Below are positions 23,740 through 31,305 of a stretch of 38,348 nt of DNA, piece by piece (within the stretch, counting starts at the first letter, position 1; every line of letters begins with the position of its first letter). The DNA comes from an uncultured Clostridia bacterium (GTDB taxonomy: Bacteria > Bacillota_A > Clostridia > Christensenellales > UBA1242): contig CANRFP010000002.1 of assembly GCA_947629895.1 (NCBI GenBank), positions 1 to 38,348 on the forward strand, in the 5' to 3' direction. Below the pieces are notes generated by a model. The model was not told where the DNA came from, ran no database searches, and saw only the letters and a program-made list of their open reading frames with translations. The position numbers and the translations under genes are program-made.

Positions 23740-24315
23740 ATGAAACAAATAGAAACAGAAAGGCTTATTTTAAGAGATTTCCAAAGGGGAGATTTTAGCG
23801 ATTATTGGGAATATTACAGCAATCCGCTTGTTCGGGATGGTGCTGGGCTTTCTGCTGTTGACACATCAACCATTAAGTGGGCAAAAATCAGATTGCAACT
23901 TCAAGATGTTGAAAGATATTTGATTGTGTTTAAGCCTGCAAACAAACTTGTTGGCGAAATTCAACTCTCTTCTCCTTTAAAAGCTTCGCGTATTCCAGCG
24001 AACTTTCGTGGAAAAGATGTTAGAGAAATGAGTTATATGTTAAATCCAAGTTATCACAGGCAAGGCATAATGACAGAAGCGGCAAGAGCAGTTTTGAAAA
24101 ATTGTTTTGAAGAAATGAAATTTGATGGCATTTATTTGTATTGTTTTGCAAAAAATTTGGCAAGCATTAAACTTTCAATGAACTGCGGATTTAGATACAT
24201 CTCAAATGAAAAAATGGAATATGAACATGTGGGCTCAACAGTTTTTTCAATGGGAATCACAAAAGAACAATATTTTCAGGACAAGGCAAAATTTATTGAA
24301 AAATCCAAAGTGTAA
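23740..24315 (+). CDS. GNAT N-acetyltransferase, RimJ/RimL type (copy 1)
   Basis: 191 aa. Acetyl-CoA-dependent N-acetyltransferase. ETERLILRDFQRGDFSDYWE is the RimJ/RimL opening. LVGEIQLSS is the core strand; MSYMLNPSYHRQGIMTEAAR contains the acetyl-CoA-binding loop, and SIKLSMNCGFRYI is the closing motif. Start 23740 follows from the promoter; in-frame 23716 lies upstream of the -10. The substrate may be a ribosomal protein, an antibiotic or a small amine. A paralogue lies downstream behind the T-box. No terminator is seen before the T-box promoter. Confidence 0.88.
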   Translation: MKQIETERLILRDFQRGDFSDYWEYYSNPLVRDGAGLSAVDTSTIKWAKIRLQLQDVERYLIVFKPANKLVGEIQLSSPLKASRIPANFRGKDVREMSYMLNPSYHRQGIMTEAARAVLKNCFEEMKFDGIYLYCFAKNLASIKLSMNCGFRYISNEKMEYEHVGSTVFSMGITKEQYFQDKAKFIEKSKV

Positions 24316-24329
24316 ATTGATAAAAGTTC

Positions 24330-24358
24330 TTGACAAGATAAAATTTGTGTGATAATAT
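24330..24358 (+). promoter_or_regulatory. Promoter of T-box leader
   Basis: TTGACA, 17-nt spacer, TAATAT (or an overlapping GATAAT). Confidence 0.7.
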
Positions 24359-24363
24359 GAAAA

Positions 24364-24612
24364 TGTAATTAAGATGGCGGAGTGAAAAGCAGTAGGATTG
24401 TGGCTTTGCTTTCAGAGAGAGGTTGGCAGGTGAAAAACCTCACAAGTTGCAGTTTGAATTACAGTCATTTCAAGTCTTACGCGGATGTCAGCGAATGGCA
24501 AAATAAGGACTGTTTGGAACTTTCCAACTTAACGGTGTCTGTCCCAGATAGTTGAAATTTAGGTGGTACCACGAAGCACACTTCGTCCTAAAAGAGGATA
24601 GTGTGCTTTTTT
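24364..24612 (+). promoter_or_regulatory. T-box riboswitch, tyrosine specifier
   Basis: Stem I region with CAGAGAGAGGTTGGCAGGTG (distal loop motifs). Specifier loop GAAT-TAC-AG places the Tyr codon UAC at 24460-24462. The conserved T-box sequence TAGGTGGTACCACG lies at 24560-24573, within the antiterminator. The competing terminator is AAGCACAC (24574-24581) / GTGTGCTT (24601-24608) with inner TCCT/AGGA and a T-run. Uncharged tRNA-Tyr should stabilise the antiterminator and switch on the downstream GNAT and tyrS genes. Confidence 0.92.
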
Positions 24613-24628
24613 GTTATAAGGAGTCAGT

Positions 24629-25207
24629 ATGAAAATTAAAACTGAAAGGCTTGTTTTGAGAAACTACAAAATGAGCGACATCGAAGATTATTGGGAATAT
24701 GTGACGCAGCCAAATGTTGGGCCAAGATGCGGCTGGACGGTTTACACCGATAAACAAGCGGCCGTTGAGCGTTTGCAACTTGAAACAACAAAGCCTTTGC
24801 AATTTTGCATTGAATATCAAAAGAAAGTTATTGGAAGCATTGAAATTTTTAATATTGAAGAAAAAGATGGCAAAAAGTCTTGCGAGCTTGGAATACTTCT
24901 CAACGAAAACTTTTGGGGCAAGGGCATTATGACCGAGGCGATGAAGGCGATTGTTAAATTGTGCTTTGAACATCTTGGCTTTGATGTGGTGACCGCCGGA
25001 TATTATGAGCCAAACATAGGAAGTTGGCGTGTGCAAGAGAAGTGCGGCTTTAAGGAATACAAAACCACTCCAAACTTCACAAAATGGTATTTGACGGGCG
25101 AAAATTGTGCTTGCATATACACCAAAATTGAGAAAGAAGACTATCAAAAACTAGATTTTTATAAAGATGTAAAAATGGAAATTGTTGAAAAGGAGAAAAA
25201 ATTATGA
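24629..25207 (+). CDS. GNAT N-acetyltransferase, RimJ/RimL type (copy 2), T-box controlled
   Basis: 192 aa. IKTERLVLRNYKMSDIEDYW opening, GSIEIF core strand, LGILLNENFWGKGIMTEAMK acetyl-CoA loop, and SWRVQEKCGFKEY end motif. Clearly related to the GNAT at 23740. SD AAGGAG is 6 nt before ATG. It lies between the tyrosine T-box and tyrS and overlaps the tyrS start (ATGA), so it is co-transcribed with tyrS and responds to tRNA-Tyr charging. A role linked to tyrosine or to aminoacyl-tRNA metabolism is possible but unproven; the substrate is unknown. Confidence 0.88.
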   Translation: MKIKTERLVLRNYKMSDIEDYWEYVTQPNVGPRCGWTVYTDKQAAVERLQLETTKPLQFCIEYQKKVIGSIEIFNIEEKDGKKSCELGILLNENFWGKGIMTEAMKAIVKLCFEHLGFDVVTAGYYEPNIGSWRVQEKCGFKEYKTTPNFTKWYLTGENCACIYTKIEKEDYQKLDFYKDVKMEIVEKEKKL

Positions 25208-26439
25208 AAGTTGACACAAATTTATACAACACTTTGAAGGAAAGAGGGCTTTTGTATCAGTGCACAGACGAAAATGCACTTAAAAAACTTTTGGAAAGTG
25301 GAAAACCAGTCACACTCTATGAAGGCACAGACCCAACGGCGGATAGTTTGCATATTGGGCACTGCGTTCCTTATTGCATATTAAGGCGTTTTCAACAGGC
25401 AGGGCACAAGGTTTTGCTTCTTATGGGTGGAGCAACAGCCAGCATTGGCGACCCTTCTGGGAAAACTGAAATGCGCAAAATGATGTCCAAAGAAGATGTT
25501 GAGAAAAACATTGAGAGCATCAAAAAAACACTTGGCGTGTTTTTGAAGTTTGATGGCGAAAACCCAGCAGTTATTGTCAACAATGCCGATTGGTTTAATG
25601 GCTATGACTATGTTGATTTTATGCGTGATGTTGGCATTCATTTCAATGTGAACAAAATGCTTTCAAATGAAATTTATGCAAACAGGCTTGAAGAGGGCGG
25701 CTTGACCTTCTTTGAAATGGGCTATATGCTTATGCAGGCCTATGACTTTGTGCATTTAAATCAAAAATATGGATGCGTTTTGCAGTATGGCGGACAAGAC
25801 CAATGGGGAAATATTGTTGCAGGCACAGAACTTCAAAGAAAATTGAACTTTCAAAATGGAACAAATGTGAATCTTATAGGCGCAACCAATCCACTTCTTT
25901 TAACCCCAGAAGGCAAAAAGATGGGCAAAACTGAAAAAGGAGCAATTTGGATTGACAAAGACAAAATTTCGGCGTATGATTTTTATCAAGGGGTTTACCA
26001 AACGCCAGATGCTTGCGTTGAGATGATGTTTGCGTTGTTCACAGATGTGCCAATGCAAGAAGTTAAAAGGCTTGTGAGCGAGGACATTGTAAACGCCAAA
26101 AAAGTGCTGTCTTTTGAAATAACCAAGTTTGTTCGTGGCGAGGAAGATGCCACTCTTGCACAAAAAATGAGCGAGAACTTGTTCTCTCAGGGCGGTGATG
26201 ATGCACCTATTGTTGAAATTGATAAAACTGAATTGCCAATTGGGATTTGTGACTTGCTGTTTAAATGCAATCTTGCACCATCCAAGAGTGAAGCGAGAAG
26301 GCTTATCCAAGGCGGAGCAATAACATTCAAAAACGAAAAGGTTGAAAGATTTGACTTGTCTGTCACCGAAAACGACATAGGCGATGGGGCACTTCTTAAA
26401 AAAGGCAAAAAAAGTTTTATAAAAGTGAAAATTAAATAA
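25204..26439 (+). CDS. tyrS: Tyrosyl-tRNA synthetase
   Basis: Class I aminoacyl-tRNA synthetase that charges tRNA-Tyr, 411 aa. HIGH motif in LHIGHCVPY (about 49-52). Tyr-binding region YDFVHLNQKYGCVLQYGGQD with QWGN following. KMSKS-equivalent loop KMGKTEKG (about 238). The anticodon-binding domain and a C-terminal S4 RNA-binding domain (from about 345, LAPSKSEARRLIQGGAITF) complete it. SD AAGGAG lies in the end of the GNAT gene, with ATGA overlap. Expression depends on the upstream T-box. A repeat-family hairpin begins at the base after the stop codon. Confidence 0.97.
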   Translation: MKVDTNLYNTLKERGLLYQCTDENALKKLLESGKPVTLYEGTDPTADSLHIGHCVPYCILRRFQQAGHKVLLLMGGATASIGDPSGKTEMRKMMSKEDVEKNIESIKKTLGVFLKFDGENPAVIVNNADWFNGYDYVDFMRDVGIHFNVNKMLSNEIYANRLEEGGLTFFEMGYMLMQAYDFVHLNQKYGCVLQYGGQDQWGNIVAGTELQRKLNFQNGTNVNLIGATNPLLLTPEGKKMGKTEKGAIWIDKDKISAYDFYQGVYQTPDACVEMMFALFTDVPMQEVKRLVSEDIVNAKKVLSFEITKFVRGEEDATLAQKMSENLFSQGGDDAPIVEIDKTELPIGICDLLFKCNLAPSKSEARRLIQGGAITFKNEKVERFDLSVTENDIGDGALLKKGKKSFIKVKIK

Positions 26440-26485
26440 CTTACTTTTCTTTTGGAGAAAAGAAAAGTAAGCAAAAGAAAATCGC
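26440..26485 (+). repeat. Stop-abutting hairpin repeat, copy 3
   Basis: Perfect 14-bp arms CTTACTTTTCTTTT / AAAAGAAAAGTAAG, loop GGAG, tail CAAAAGAAAATCGC. Begins at the first base after the tyrS stop. Confidence 0.88.
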
Positions 26486-26500
26486 TTACTTTTTGTTTGC

Positions 26501-26528
26501 TGTCATTCTGAGTAGCGCGAAGAATCTC
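26501..26528. repeat. Dispersed-repeat-like motif (TGTCATTCTGAG...GAATCTC)
   Basis: TGTCATTCTGAG followed by a short GC-rich stretch and GCGAAGAATCTC. I recall very similar motifs as widespread short intergenic repeats in unrelated bacteria. Single copy in this window. Confidence 0.5.
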
Positions 26529-26533
26529 AAACT

Positions 26534-26734
26534 TTAATCTTCCAAGCCCAAAAGATAGTCCGTTGACACCTTAAAATATTTAGACAAAATTTTAAGTGCC
26601 TGAACACTTGGATTTTTCTTTCCATTTTCCCATTTATTAACAATAGACATACTGAAATTTATGTCCTTTGCAAGTTGTTCCTGCGTTAAACCTTTCTCTG
26701 TTCTCAAATCTTTTAAAATATCTTTAAATTCCAT
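26534..26734 (-). CDS. XRE-family helix-turn-helix regulator (66 aa)
   Basis: 66 aa, a single HTH_3 domain: FKDILKDLRTEKGLTQEQLA then KDINFSMSIVNKWENGKKNP, with the recognition helix at about 27-38, and a final SVQALKILSKYFKVSTDYLL. No extra effector domain, so a minimal DNA-binding repressor. No convincing SD; its promoter is unclear. It is flanked by oppositely oriented hairpin repeats (copies 3 and 4), which end against tyrS and cysS. Target genes are unknown. Confidence 0.85.
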   Translation of the reverse strand: MEFKDILKDLRTEKGLTQEQLAKDINFSMSIVNKWENGKKNPSVQALKILSKYFKVSTDYLLGLED

Positions 26735-26755
26735 ATAATTTTTCCAAAGATAATT

Positions 26756-26840
26756 GATTTTCTTTTGTTTACTTTTCTTTTTTCCAAAAAAAATACGTGA
26801 TTTTCTTTTGCCTACTTTTCTTTCTCAAAAGAAAAGTAGG
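26756..26840 (-). repeat. Hairpin repeats, copies 4a (decayed) and 4b (stop-abutting)
   Basis: 4b (26799-26840): arms CCTACTTTTCTTT / AAAGAAAAGTAGG, loop CTCA, ending at the base next to the cysS stop. 4a (26756-26797) is similar in sequence to copy 1 but its 3' arm has decayed and no longer pairs well. Confidence 0.8.
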
Positions 26841-28196
26841 TTATTTTTTTAGAATTTTATAGGCGTCTTTTTCGTCTTTGATTTCATAGCCAAGAGCGGA
26901 TATTTGATTTCTTAAACTGTCGGCGGTGGCAAAGTCGCGTGCCTTTTTGGCTTCCCAACGCTTTTGTGCCAAATCTTTTATCTCGTTTGGAATTTCTTCT
27001 TCGTCAAAGTTCAGTCCCAGAACCTGATTGAACTTCATAAGTGCGGAGTAAACATCATTGCTGCGTTCTTCTCTCAACATCTTCAAAACGCAGGCGATTG
27101 CTTTTGGCATGTTTAGGTTGTCGTTTATGCTCTCCAAAAATTCCGCTTCATATTTTGCTGTGTCCACGTGTGCCGTGCCATTTTGATGCTCTTTTGCCAG
27201 ATTTTTTATGGATTTTAGCGTGTTTTTTGCCATTTCCAACGCATCAAATGTGAAATTTTGCTGCTTTGAATAGTGTGCCAGAAAATAGAAAAATCTGAAA
27301 TCTTCCGCGGAGAAACCTTTCTTTTCCAAATCGGCGATGGTGTAGATATTGTTTAAACTTTTGCTCATCTTTCCGCCGTCAATTTGCAAAAATTCAAGAT
27401 GCATCCACATCTTAACAACTTGATGTCCATAGCGGCAGTTGCTTTGCGCAATCTCGTTTTCGTGGTGAACGGGCTTGTGATCCACTCCGCCTGTGTGGAT
27501 GTCGATTGTTTCGCCCAAATATTTGTCGCCAATAACCGAGCATTCAATGTGCCAACCAGGATATCCTTTTCCCCAAGGACTGTCCCACTGCATGATATGT
27601 TCCTTTGGTGCTTTCACCCACAAAACAAAATCATATGGGCTGTGCTTTTCGTCATCAACGGCAATTCTTGCGCCGGCAAGTTTTTCATTTATGTCCATGC
27701 CAGAAAGCCTTCCATATTCAGGAAATTTTGCTATGTCAAAATATATGCCTTTGCTTGTTTCATAAGCAAAGCCTTTTTCTATCAACACTTTTATAAATTC
27801 AATCATCTCGTTTATGACGCTTGTGGCGGGAACGATATGTTCAGGCATGTCGATGTTCAATTTTTTTGCATCTTCCAAAAACACATTTGTGTAATATTTT
27901 GCGATTTCCCATGGGGATTTGTGTTCGCGCTGGCTTGCAACCAGCATTCTGTCCTCGCCCTCGTCTGCATCAGAGGTGAGGTGTCCAACATCGGTTATGT
28001 TCATCACGCCATCGATATTATAGCCGTTATATTTCAAAACTCGGCGAATGTTGTCCATGAAAAGATAGGCTCTAAAATTTCCAATATGGGGATAATAATA
28101 AACAGTTGGGCCGCAAGAATACATCTTAACGGTTTTATTTTTATGACTTGGCACTTCTTCAAGTTTCCTAGTCAAAGAATTATAAAATTTCAGCAT
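26841..28196 (-). CDS. cysS: Cysteinyl-tRNA synthetase
   Basis: Class I synthetase that charges tRNA-Cys, 451 aa, full length. KMYSCGPTVYYYPHIGNFRA contains the zinc Cys and HIGN signature (about 37-40). GWHIECSVI and HTGGVDHKPVHHENEIAQS contain zinc ligands. GGKMSKSLNN is the KMSKS loop (about 275). The C-terminal domain ends with KKARDFATADSLRNQI. SD AGGAGA before ATG. It follows the MarR gene by 32 nt, so a marR-cysS operon is likely. A hairpin repeat abuts its stop. Confidence 0.97.
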   Translation of the reverse strand: MLKFYNSLTRKLEEVPSHKNKTVKMYSCGPTVYYYPHIGNFRAYLFMDNIRRVLKYNGYNIDGVMNITDVGHLTSDADEGEDRMLVASQREHKSPWEIAKYYTNVFLEDAKKLNIDMPEHIVPATSVINEMIEFIKVLIEKGFAYETSKGIYFDIAKFPEYGRLSGMDINEKLAGARIAVDDEKHSPYDFVLWVKAPKEHIMQWDSPWGKGYPGWHIECSVIGDKYLGETIDIHTGGVDHKPVHHENEIAQSNCRYGHQVVKMWMHLEFLQIDGGKMSKSLNNIYTIADLEKKGFSAEDFRFFYFLAHYSKQQNFTFDALEMAKNTLKSIKNLAKEHQNGTAHVDTAKYEAEFLESINDNLNMPKAIACVLKMLREERSNDVYSALMKFNQVLGLNFDEEEIPNEIKDLAQKRWEAKKARDFATADSLRNQISALGYEIKDEKDAYKILKK

Positions 28197-28228
28197 AATT
28201 TTCTCCTAACAAATAAAAATTGGTTTTC

Positions 28229-28612
28229 TTATATCTTTTTATTCAAATAATTACACAAAATTTCAACTGCTTTTTCCACTTCGTTGTTTGCATCGGCAAA
28301 AAAATTGTTCAAGTTTTGAGTGAAAGCGGCGAGTTCTTGTTTCCCTTTTTCCGTTAGCGCCATAAGGCGACAGCGCTTGTCAATTTCTCCGTGGCGGGCA
28401 GAAACAAGCCCTTCTTTTTCAAGATCCTTTGCCATAAGTGTGAAGTTGGATTTTTTAAGGCCAAGTTTTTCAATAATCATGCTGACAGATAGGTTTTCAT
28501 ATTGTGAGATAAAGTATAAAACCTTAAATTTCAACAAATTGTTGTTTGCAAAGTGCTTTGTAAGGTTTTCGGTTAGTGCTTCAATTTCCAATATCGTGTC
28601 AACGTTTTTCAT
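28229..28612 (-). CDS. MarR-family transcriptional regulator
   Basis: 127 aa winged-helix regulator. NNLLKFKVLYFISQYENLSV and IIEKLGLKKSNFTLMAKDLE form the HTH; LVSARHGEIDKRCRLMALTE is the wing, whose D.R motif is a MarR hallmark. Start 28612 is 7 nt after TATAAT with TTGCAA 17 nt upstream and no SD (near-leaderless); in-frame 28648 lies upstream of the -10. The ligand is unknown. Probably co-transcribed with cysS and divergent from recD2. Confidence 0.88.
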   Translation of the reverse strand: MKNVDTILEIEALTENLTKHFANNNLLKFKVLYFISQYENLSVSMIIEKLGLKKSNFTLMAKDLEKEGLVSARHGEIDKRCRLMALTEKGKQELAAFTQNLNNFFADANNEVEKAVEILCNYLNKKI

Positions 28613-28619
28613 ATCTTTA

Positions 28620-28648
28620 ATTATATAAAAGTGGCACAATTTTTGCAA
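28620..28648 (-). promoter_or_regulatory. Leaderless-type promoter for MarR gene
   Basis: Minus strand: TTGCAA, 17-nt spacer, TATAAT, 7 nt to ATG; no SD. Confidence 0.65.
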
Positions 28649-28704
28649 GTAATTTCAAGAGAAAAGTTATAAAAAAATATAAAATTTTTTATTTTGAATT
28701 TTGC

Positions 28705-28733
28705 TTGCTTTTAAGTTGAAAAAATTTTAAAAT
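28705..28733 (+). promoter_or_regulatory. Leaderless-type promoter for recD2
   Basis: TTGCTT, 17-nt spacer, TAAAAT, 6 nt to ATG 28740; no SD. Confidence 0.6.
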
Positions 28734-28739
28734 ATTCCT

Positions 28740-30971
28740 ATGGCACTAATTGGCACTATTGAAGATATTGTGTATAGAAATGAGGAAAATGGCTACACTG
28801 TGGCGCGGCTGGAGCATGATGACGGCATAATCACAGTGGTGGGCAGGTTTATTGATGTGCAAATTGGCTCGGAAGTTAAACTTGAGGGCAGATTTGAAAA
28901 AACCAAATATGGCGTGCAATATTCTTTTGATAGTTATGAAATTTCCCTTCCAACCTCAATTGCGGGGCTGGAAAAATATTTGGGAAGCGGGCTTATTCGT
29001 GGCGTGGGGCCGGCAACCGCAAAAAAAATTGTGGAGCACTTTGGCAAAGATACTTTGGATGTTTTGGAATATATGCCCGATAAACTTGCGCAAATTTCGG
29101 GAATAAGCGCAAAAAAAGCCACAGAAATTGGATTTTCTTTTAAGGAGCACCGCGAAGTTCAAAACACAATAATTTTTTTGCAGGGCTTTAACATAACCAC
29201 AAATATGGCGCTTAAAATTTATAATGTGTATCACGAACACACATCCACAATTGTGAAAAACAACCCCTACAAACTCGTGGAGGATGTTGACGGCATCGGC
29301 TTTGCCACGGCGGACCGCATTGCTCAAAACGCGGGCATTCCAAAGGACAGCGTGTTTAGAATTAGGGCGGGGCTGATTTACAATTTGCAAACCTCGTGCG
29401 AAAAGAACGGAAACACCTATCTGCCAAAGGCTATGCTTTTTGATTTGGCTGCAAAATCGCTGGAACTTGATTTGGACGAATATAAACAGGGCTTTGACGA
29501 AGCTTTTGAAACGATTTGCATTGACAAAACTGTTATCACAACATGGGTTGACGGCACAGAAATTGTTATGCTTTCAAAATATTATTATTATGAAAATGTC
29601 ATTGCGCAAAGGCTTGCCTTTTTGGCGTGCTCTCAGCAGGACGAAAAGATTGATGTAAGTGAGGAAATTTCAAATTTTGAGCAAAGAAATCACATAAAAT
29701 TTCATGACGAACAAAGAAACGCCATAATTGGGGCGATAAATAATGGAATTTATGTCATCACAGGCGGGCCAGGAACAGGAAAAACAACAATCATCAAGTG
29801 TATTTTGGAAATTATGCTTGCACAGCAGAAAAAAGTTTCGCTTGTTGCACCAACGGGGCGTGCGGCCAAGCGCATGAGCGACAGCACGGGGCATGAAGCC
29901 AAAACAATTCACAGACTTTTGGAAGTGAACACAATTCAGTCGGACCAAAGTTTTTTTGTGCATGATGAAAGTAACCCGCTTGAAAGCGATGTTGTTATTT
30001 GCGATGAAGTTTCGATGGTGGATGCTGCTTTGATGTGCAGCCTTTTAAAAGCCATGCGCAGAGATTGCAAACTTGTTTTGGTGGGCGATAAGGACCAACT
30101 GCCAAGTGTTGGGGCGGGCAATGTTTTGGCGGACATTTTGGGCAGTGGAATTGTGTCTTATTGCGCACTCACCAAAATTTTCAGACAGGAAGAAAAGAGT
30201 TTGATTGTCACAAATGCGCACCTTATCAATGAAGGCAAAATGCCACTTATAGACAACACAAGCAAGGACTTTTTCTTTGAAACAAAAAACGACCCAGAAC
30301 TTATCAAGGACACCATTTTGGACTTGGTGGCAAGGCGACTGCCAAAATTTTTGGGTGTGGAAGCGCAGTCAATTCAGGTGCTTGCGCCATTAAAGGCGGG
30401 TGTTTGTGGAATTGAAAATTTGAACAAGGTTTTGCAAGAGAGCATAAATCCGCCAAGCGAAGATAAAAGGCAGATTGAGTATTCTCGAATTATCTTTCGA
30501 GAAGGTGACAAAGTTATGCAAATGGCAAACAACTATGACCTTGAATGGAAAAAAATTGGAAAGTATGCCACAGAAATTGGAAAGGGCGTTTTTAACGGTG
30601 ACATTGGCTACATTCAAACGATAGACCCTCAAACGCGCGAGGTGATTGTTGAATTTGAAGATGGCAGAACCTGCCTTTACACAAGCGTGGATTTGTTTGA
30701 TTTGTCACTTGCCTATGCAATAACAATTCACAAAAGCCAAGGCTCAGAATTTGACACAATCGTTATTCCAGCGATAGCAGGGCCAAGCATAATTCTCACC
30801 CGAAATCTCATCTACACCGCAGTTACGCGTGCAAAAAAAATGGTGGTTATAGTTGGTGAGAAACAATATCTAAAAAGAATGGTTTCAAACAAATACACTG
30901 CCACCAGATTTACAAATTTGAAACGACTACTAATTGCCGCCACAGAAAAATTTAAGAATTTATATGAATAA
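28740..30971 (+). CDS. recD2: RecD2-type SF1B DNA helicase
   Basis: 743 aa, 5'-3' helicase of the RecD2 family (RecD without RecBC). N-terminal OB-like region (GTIEDIVYRNEENGYTVARL) and tandem helix-hairpin-helix motifs (LIRGVGPATAKKIVEHFG, QISGISAKKATEIGF, VDGIGFATADRIA) are followed by the motor. Walker A GGPGTGKTT is at about 341-349, motif II CDEVSMVD at about 420, VGDKDQLPSVGAGNVL is motif III, LTKIFRQ motif IV, and YAITIHKSQGSEFD motifs V/VI at about 658. Functions in repair and replication-fork processing. Leaderless-type start. A bidirectional terminator follows. Confidence 0.95.
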   Translation: MALIGTIEDIVYRNEENGYTVARLEHDDGIITVVGRFIDVQIGSEVKLEGRFEKTKYGVQYSFDSYEISLPTSIAGLEKYLGSGLIRGVGPATAKKIVEHFGKDTLDVLEYMPDKLAQISGISAKKATEIGFSFKEHREVQNTIIFLQGFNITTNMALKIYNVYHEHTSTIVKNNPYKLVEDVDGIGFATADRIAQNAGIPKDSVFRIRAGLIYNLQTSCEKNGNTYLPKAMLFDLAAKSLELDLDEYKQGFDEAFETICIDKTVITTWVDGTEIVMLSKYYYYENVIAQRLAFLACSQQDEKIDVSEEISNFEQRNHIKFHDEQRNAIIGAINNGIYVITGGPGTGKTTIIKCILEIMLAQQKKVSLVAPTGRAAKRMSDSTGHEAKTIHRLLEVNTIQSDQSFFVHDESNPLESDVVICDEVSMVDAALMCSLLKAMRRDCKLVLVGDKDQLPSVGAGNVLADILGSGIVSYCALTKIFRQEEKSLIVTNAHLINEGKMPLIDNTSKDFFFETKNDPELIKDTILDLVARRLPKFLGVEAQSIQVLAPLKAGVCGIENLNKVLQESINPPSEDKRQIEYSRIIFREGDKVMQMANNYDLEWKKIGKYATEIGKGVFNGDIGYIQTIDPQTREVIVEFEDGRTCLYTSVDLFDLSLAYAITIHKSQGSEFDTIVIPAIAGPSIILTRNLIYTAVTRAKKMVVIVGEKQYLKRMVSNKYTATRFTNLKRLLIAATEKFKNLYE

Positions 30972-30997
30972 AAAACCAAGAAATCTCTTGGTTTTTT
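30970..30997. terminator. Bidirectional terminator recD2 / XRE gene
   Basis: 12-bp stem AAAAAACCAAGA / TCTTGGTTTTTT with loop AATC. Confidence 0.9.
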
Positions 30998-31244
30998 ATT
31001 TTTCTGGAATTTCCAAATTTTTGAAATCAAAATATTCACTGTTAAAAAATTCGGACAGAGATAAACCCAATGCTTTCACAATCAAAGCCATATTTTTAAA
31101 ATTTGGAGTTTGATATTTGCAAGTTAAAATATCTGTCATGGTGCTTTGATAAAGGTTGGTTTCTTGTGCAAGTTTATATTGTGTCATATTTTTTTCTTTC
31201 AAAATTTGCTTGACTCTTAAAGCAAATGCTTTGTTTAATTTCAT
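30996..31244 (-). CDS. XRE-family HTH regulator (82 aa)
   Basis: 82 aa. FALRVKQILKEKNMTQYKLA and QETNLYQSTMTDILTCKYQT form the HTH, with the recognition helix centred near residue 35; NMALIVKALGLSLSEFF closes the domain. Start 31244 has SD AAGGTG with 6-nt spacing; GTG at 31253 is upstream, in frame and less likely. It follows the P-type ATPase terminator by about 35 nt. Probably an autonomous repressor; target unknown. Confidence 0.85.
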   Translation of the reverse strand: MKLNKAFALRVKQILKEKNMTQYKLAQETNLYQSTMTDILTCKYQTPNFKNMALIVKALGLSLSEFFNSEYFDFKNLEIPEK

Positions 31245-31278
31245 TTCATTCACCTTTTAATCTATGTGCTTTAACTAT

Positions 31279-31305
31279 AAAACCCAAAGTTAGGCTTTGG
31301 GTTTT
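31279..31305 (-). terminator. Terminator overlapping end of P-type ATPase gene
   Basis: AAAACCCAAAG / CTTTGGGTTTT with a 5-nt loop that contains the stop codon; T-run on the minus strand. Confidence 0.8.

Noticed and set aside
24364..24612. Simple terminator of the first GNAT gene
   Set aside because: The conserved T-box sequence, the specifier loop with UAC and an upstream promoter show it is a T-box leader, not a terminator of the preceding gene.
27384..28250. 288-aa plus-strand ORF opposite cysS
   Set aside because: Antisense shadow of a highly conserved gene; its protein is Cys/His/Phe-rich with no family motifs.
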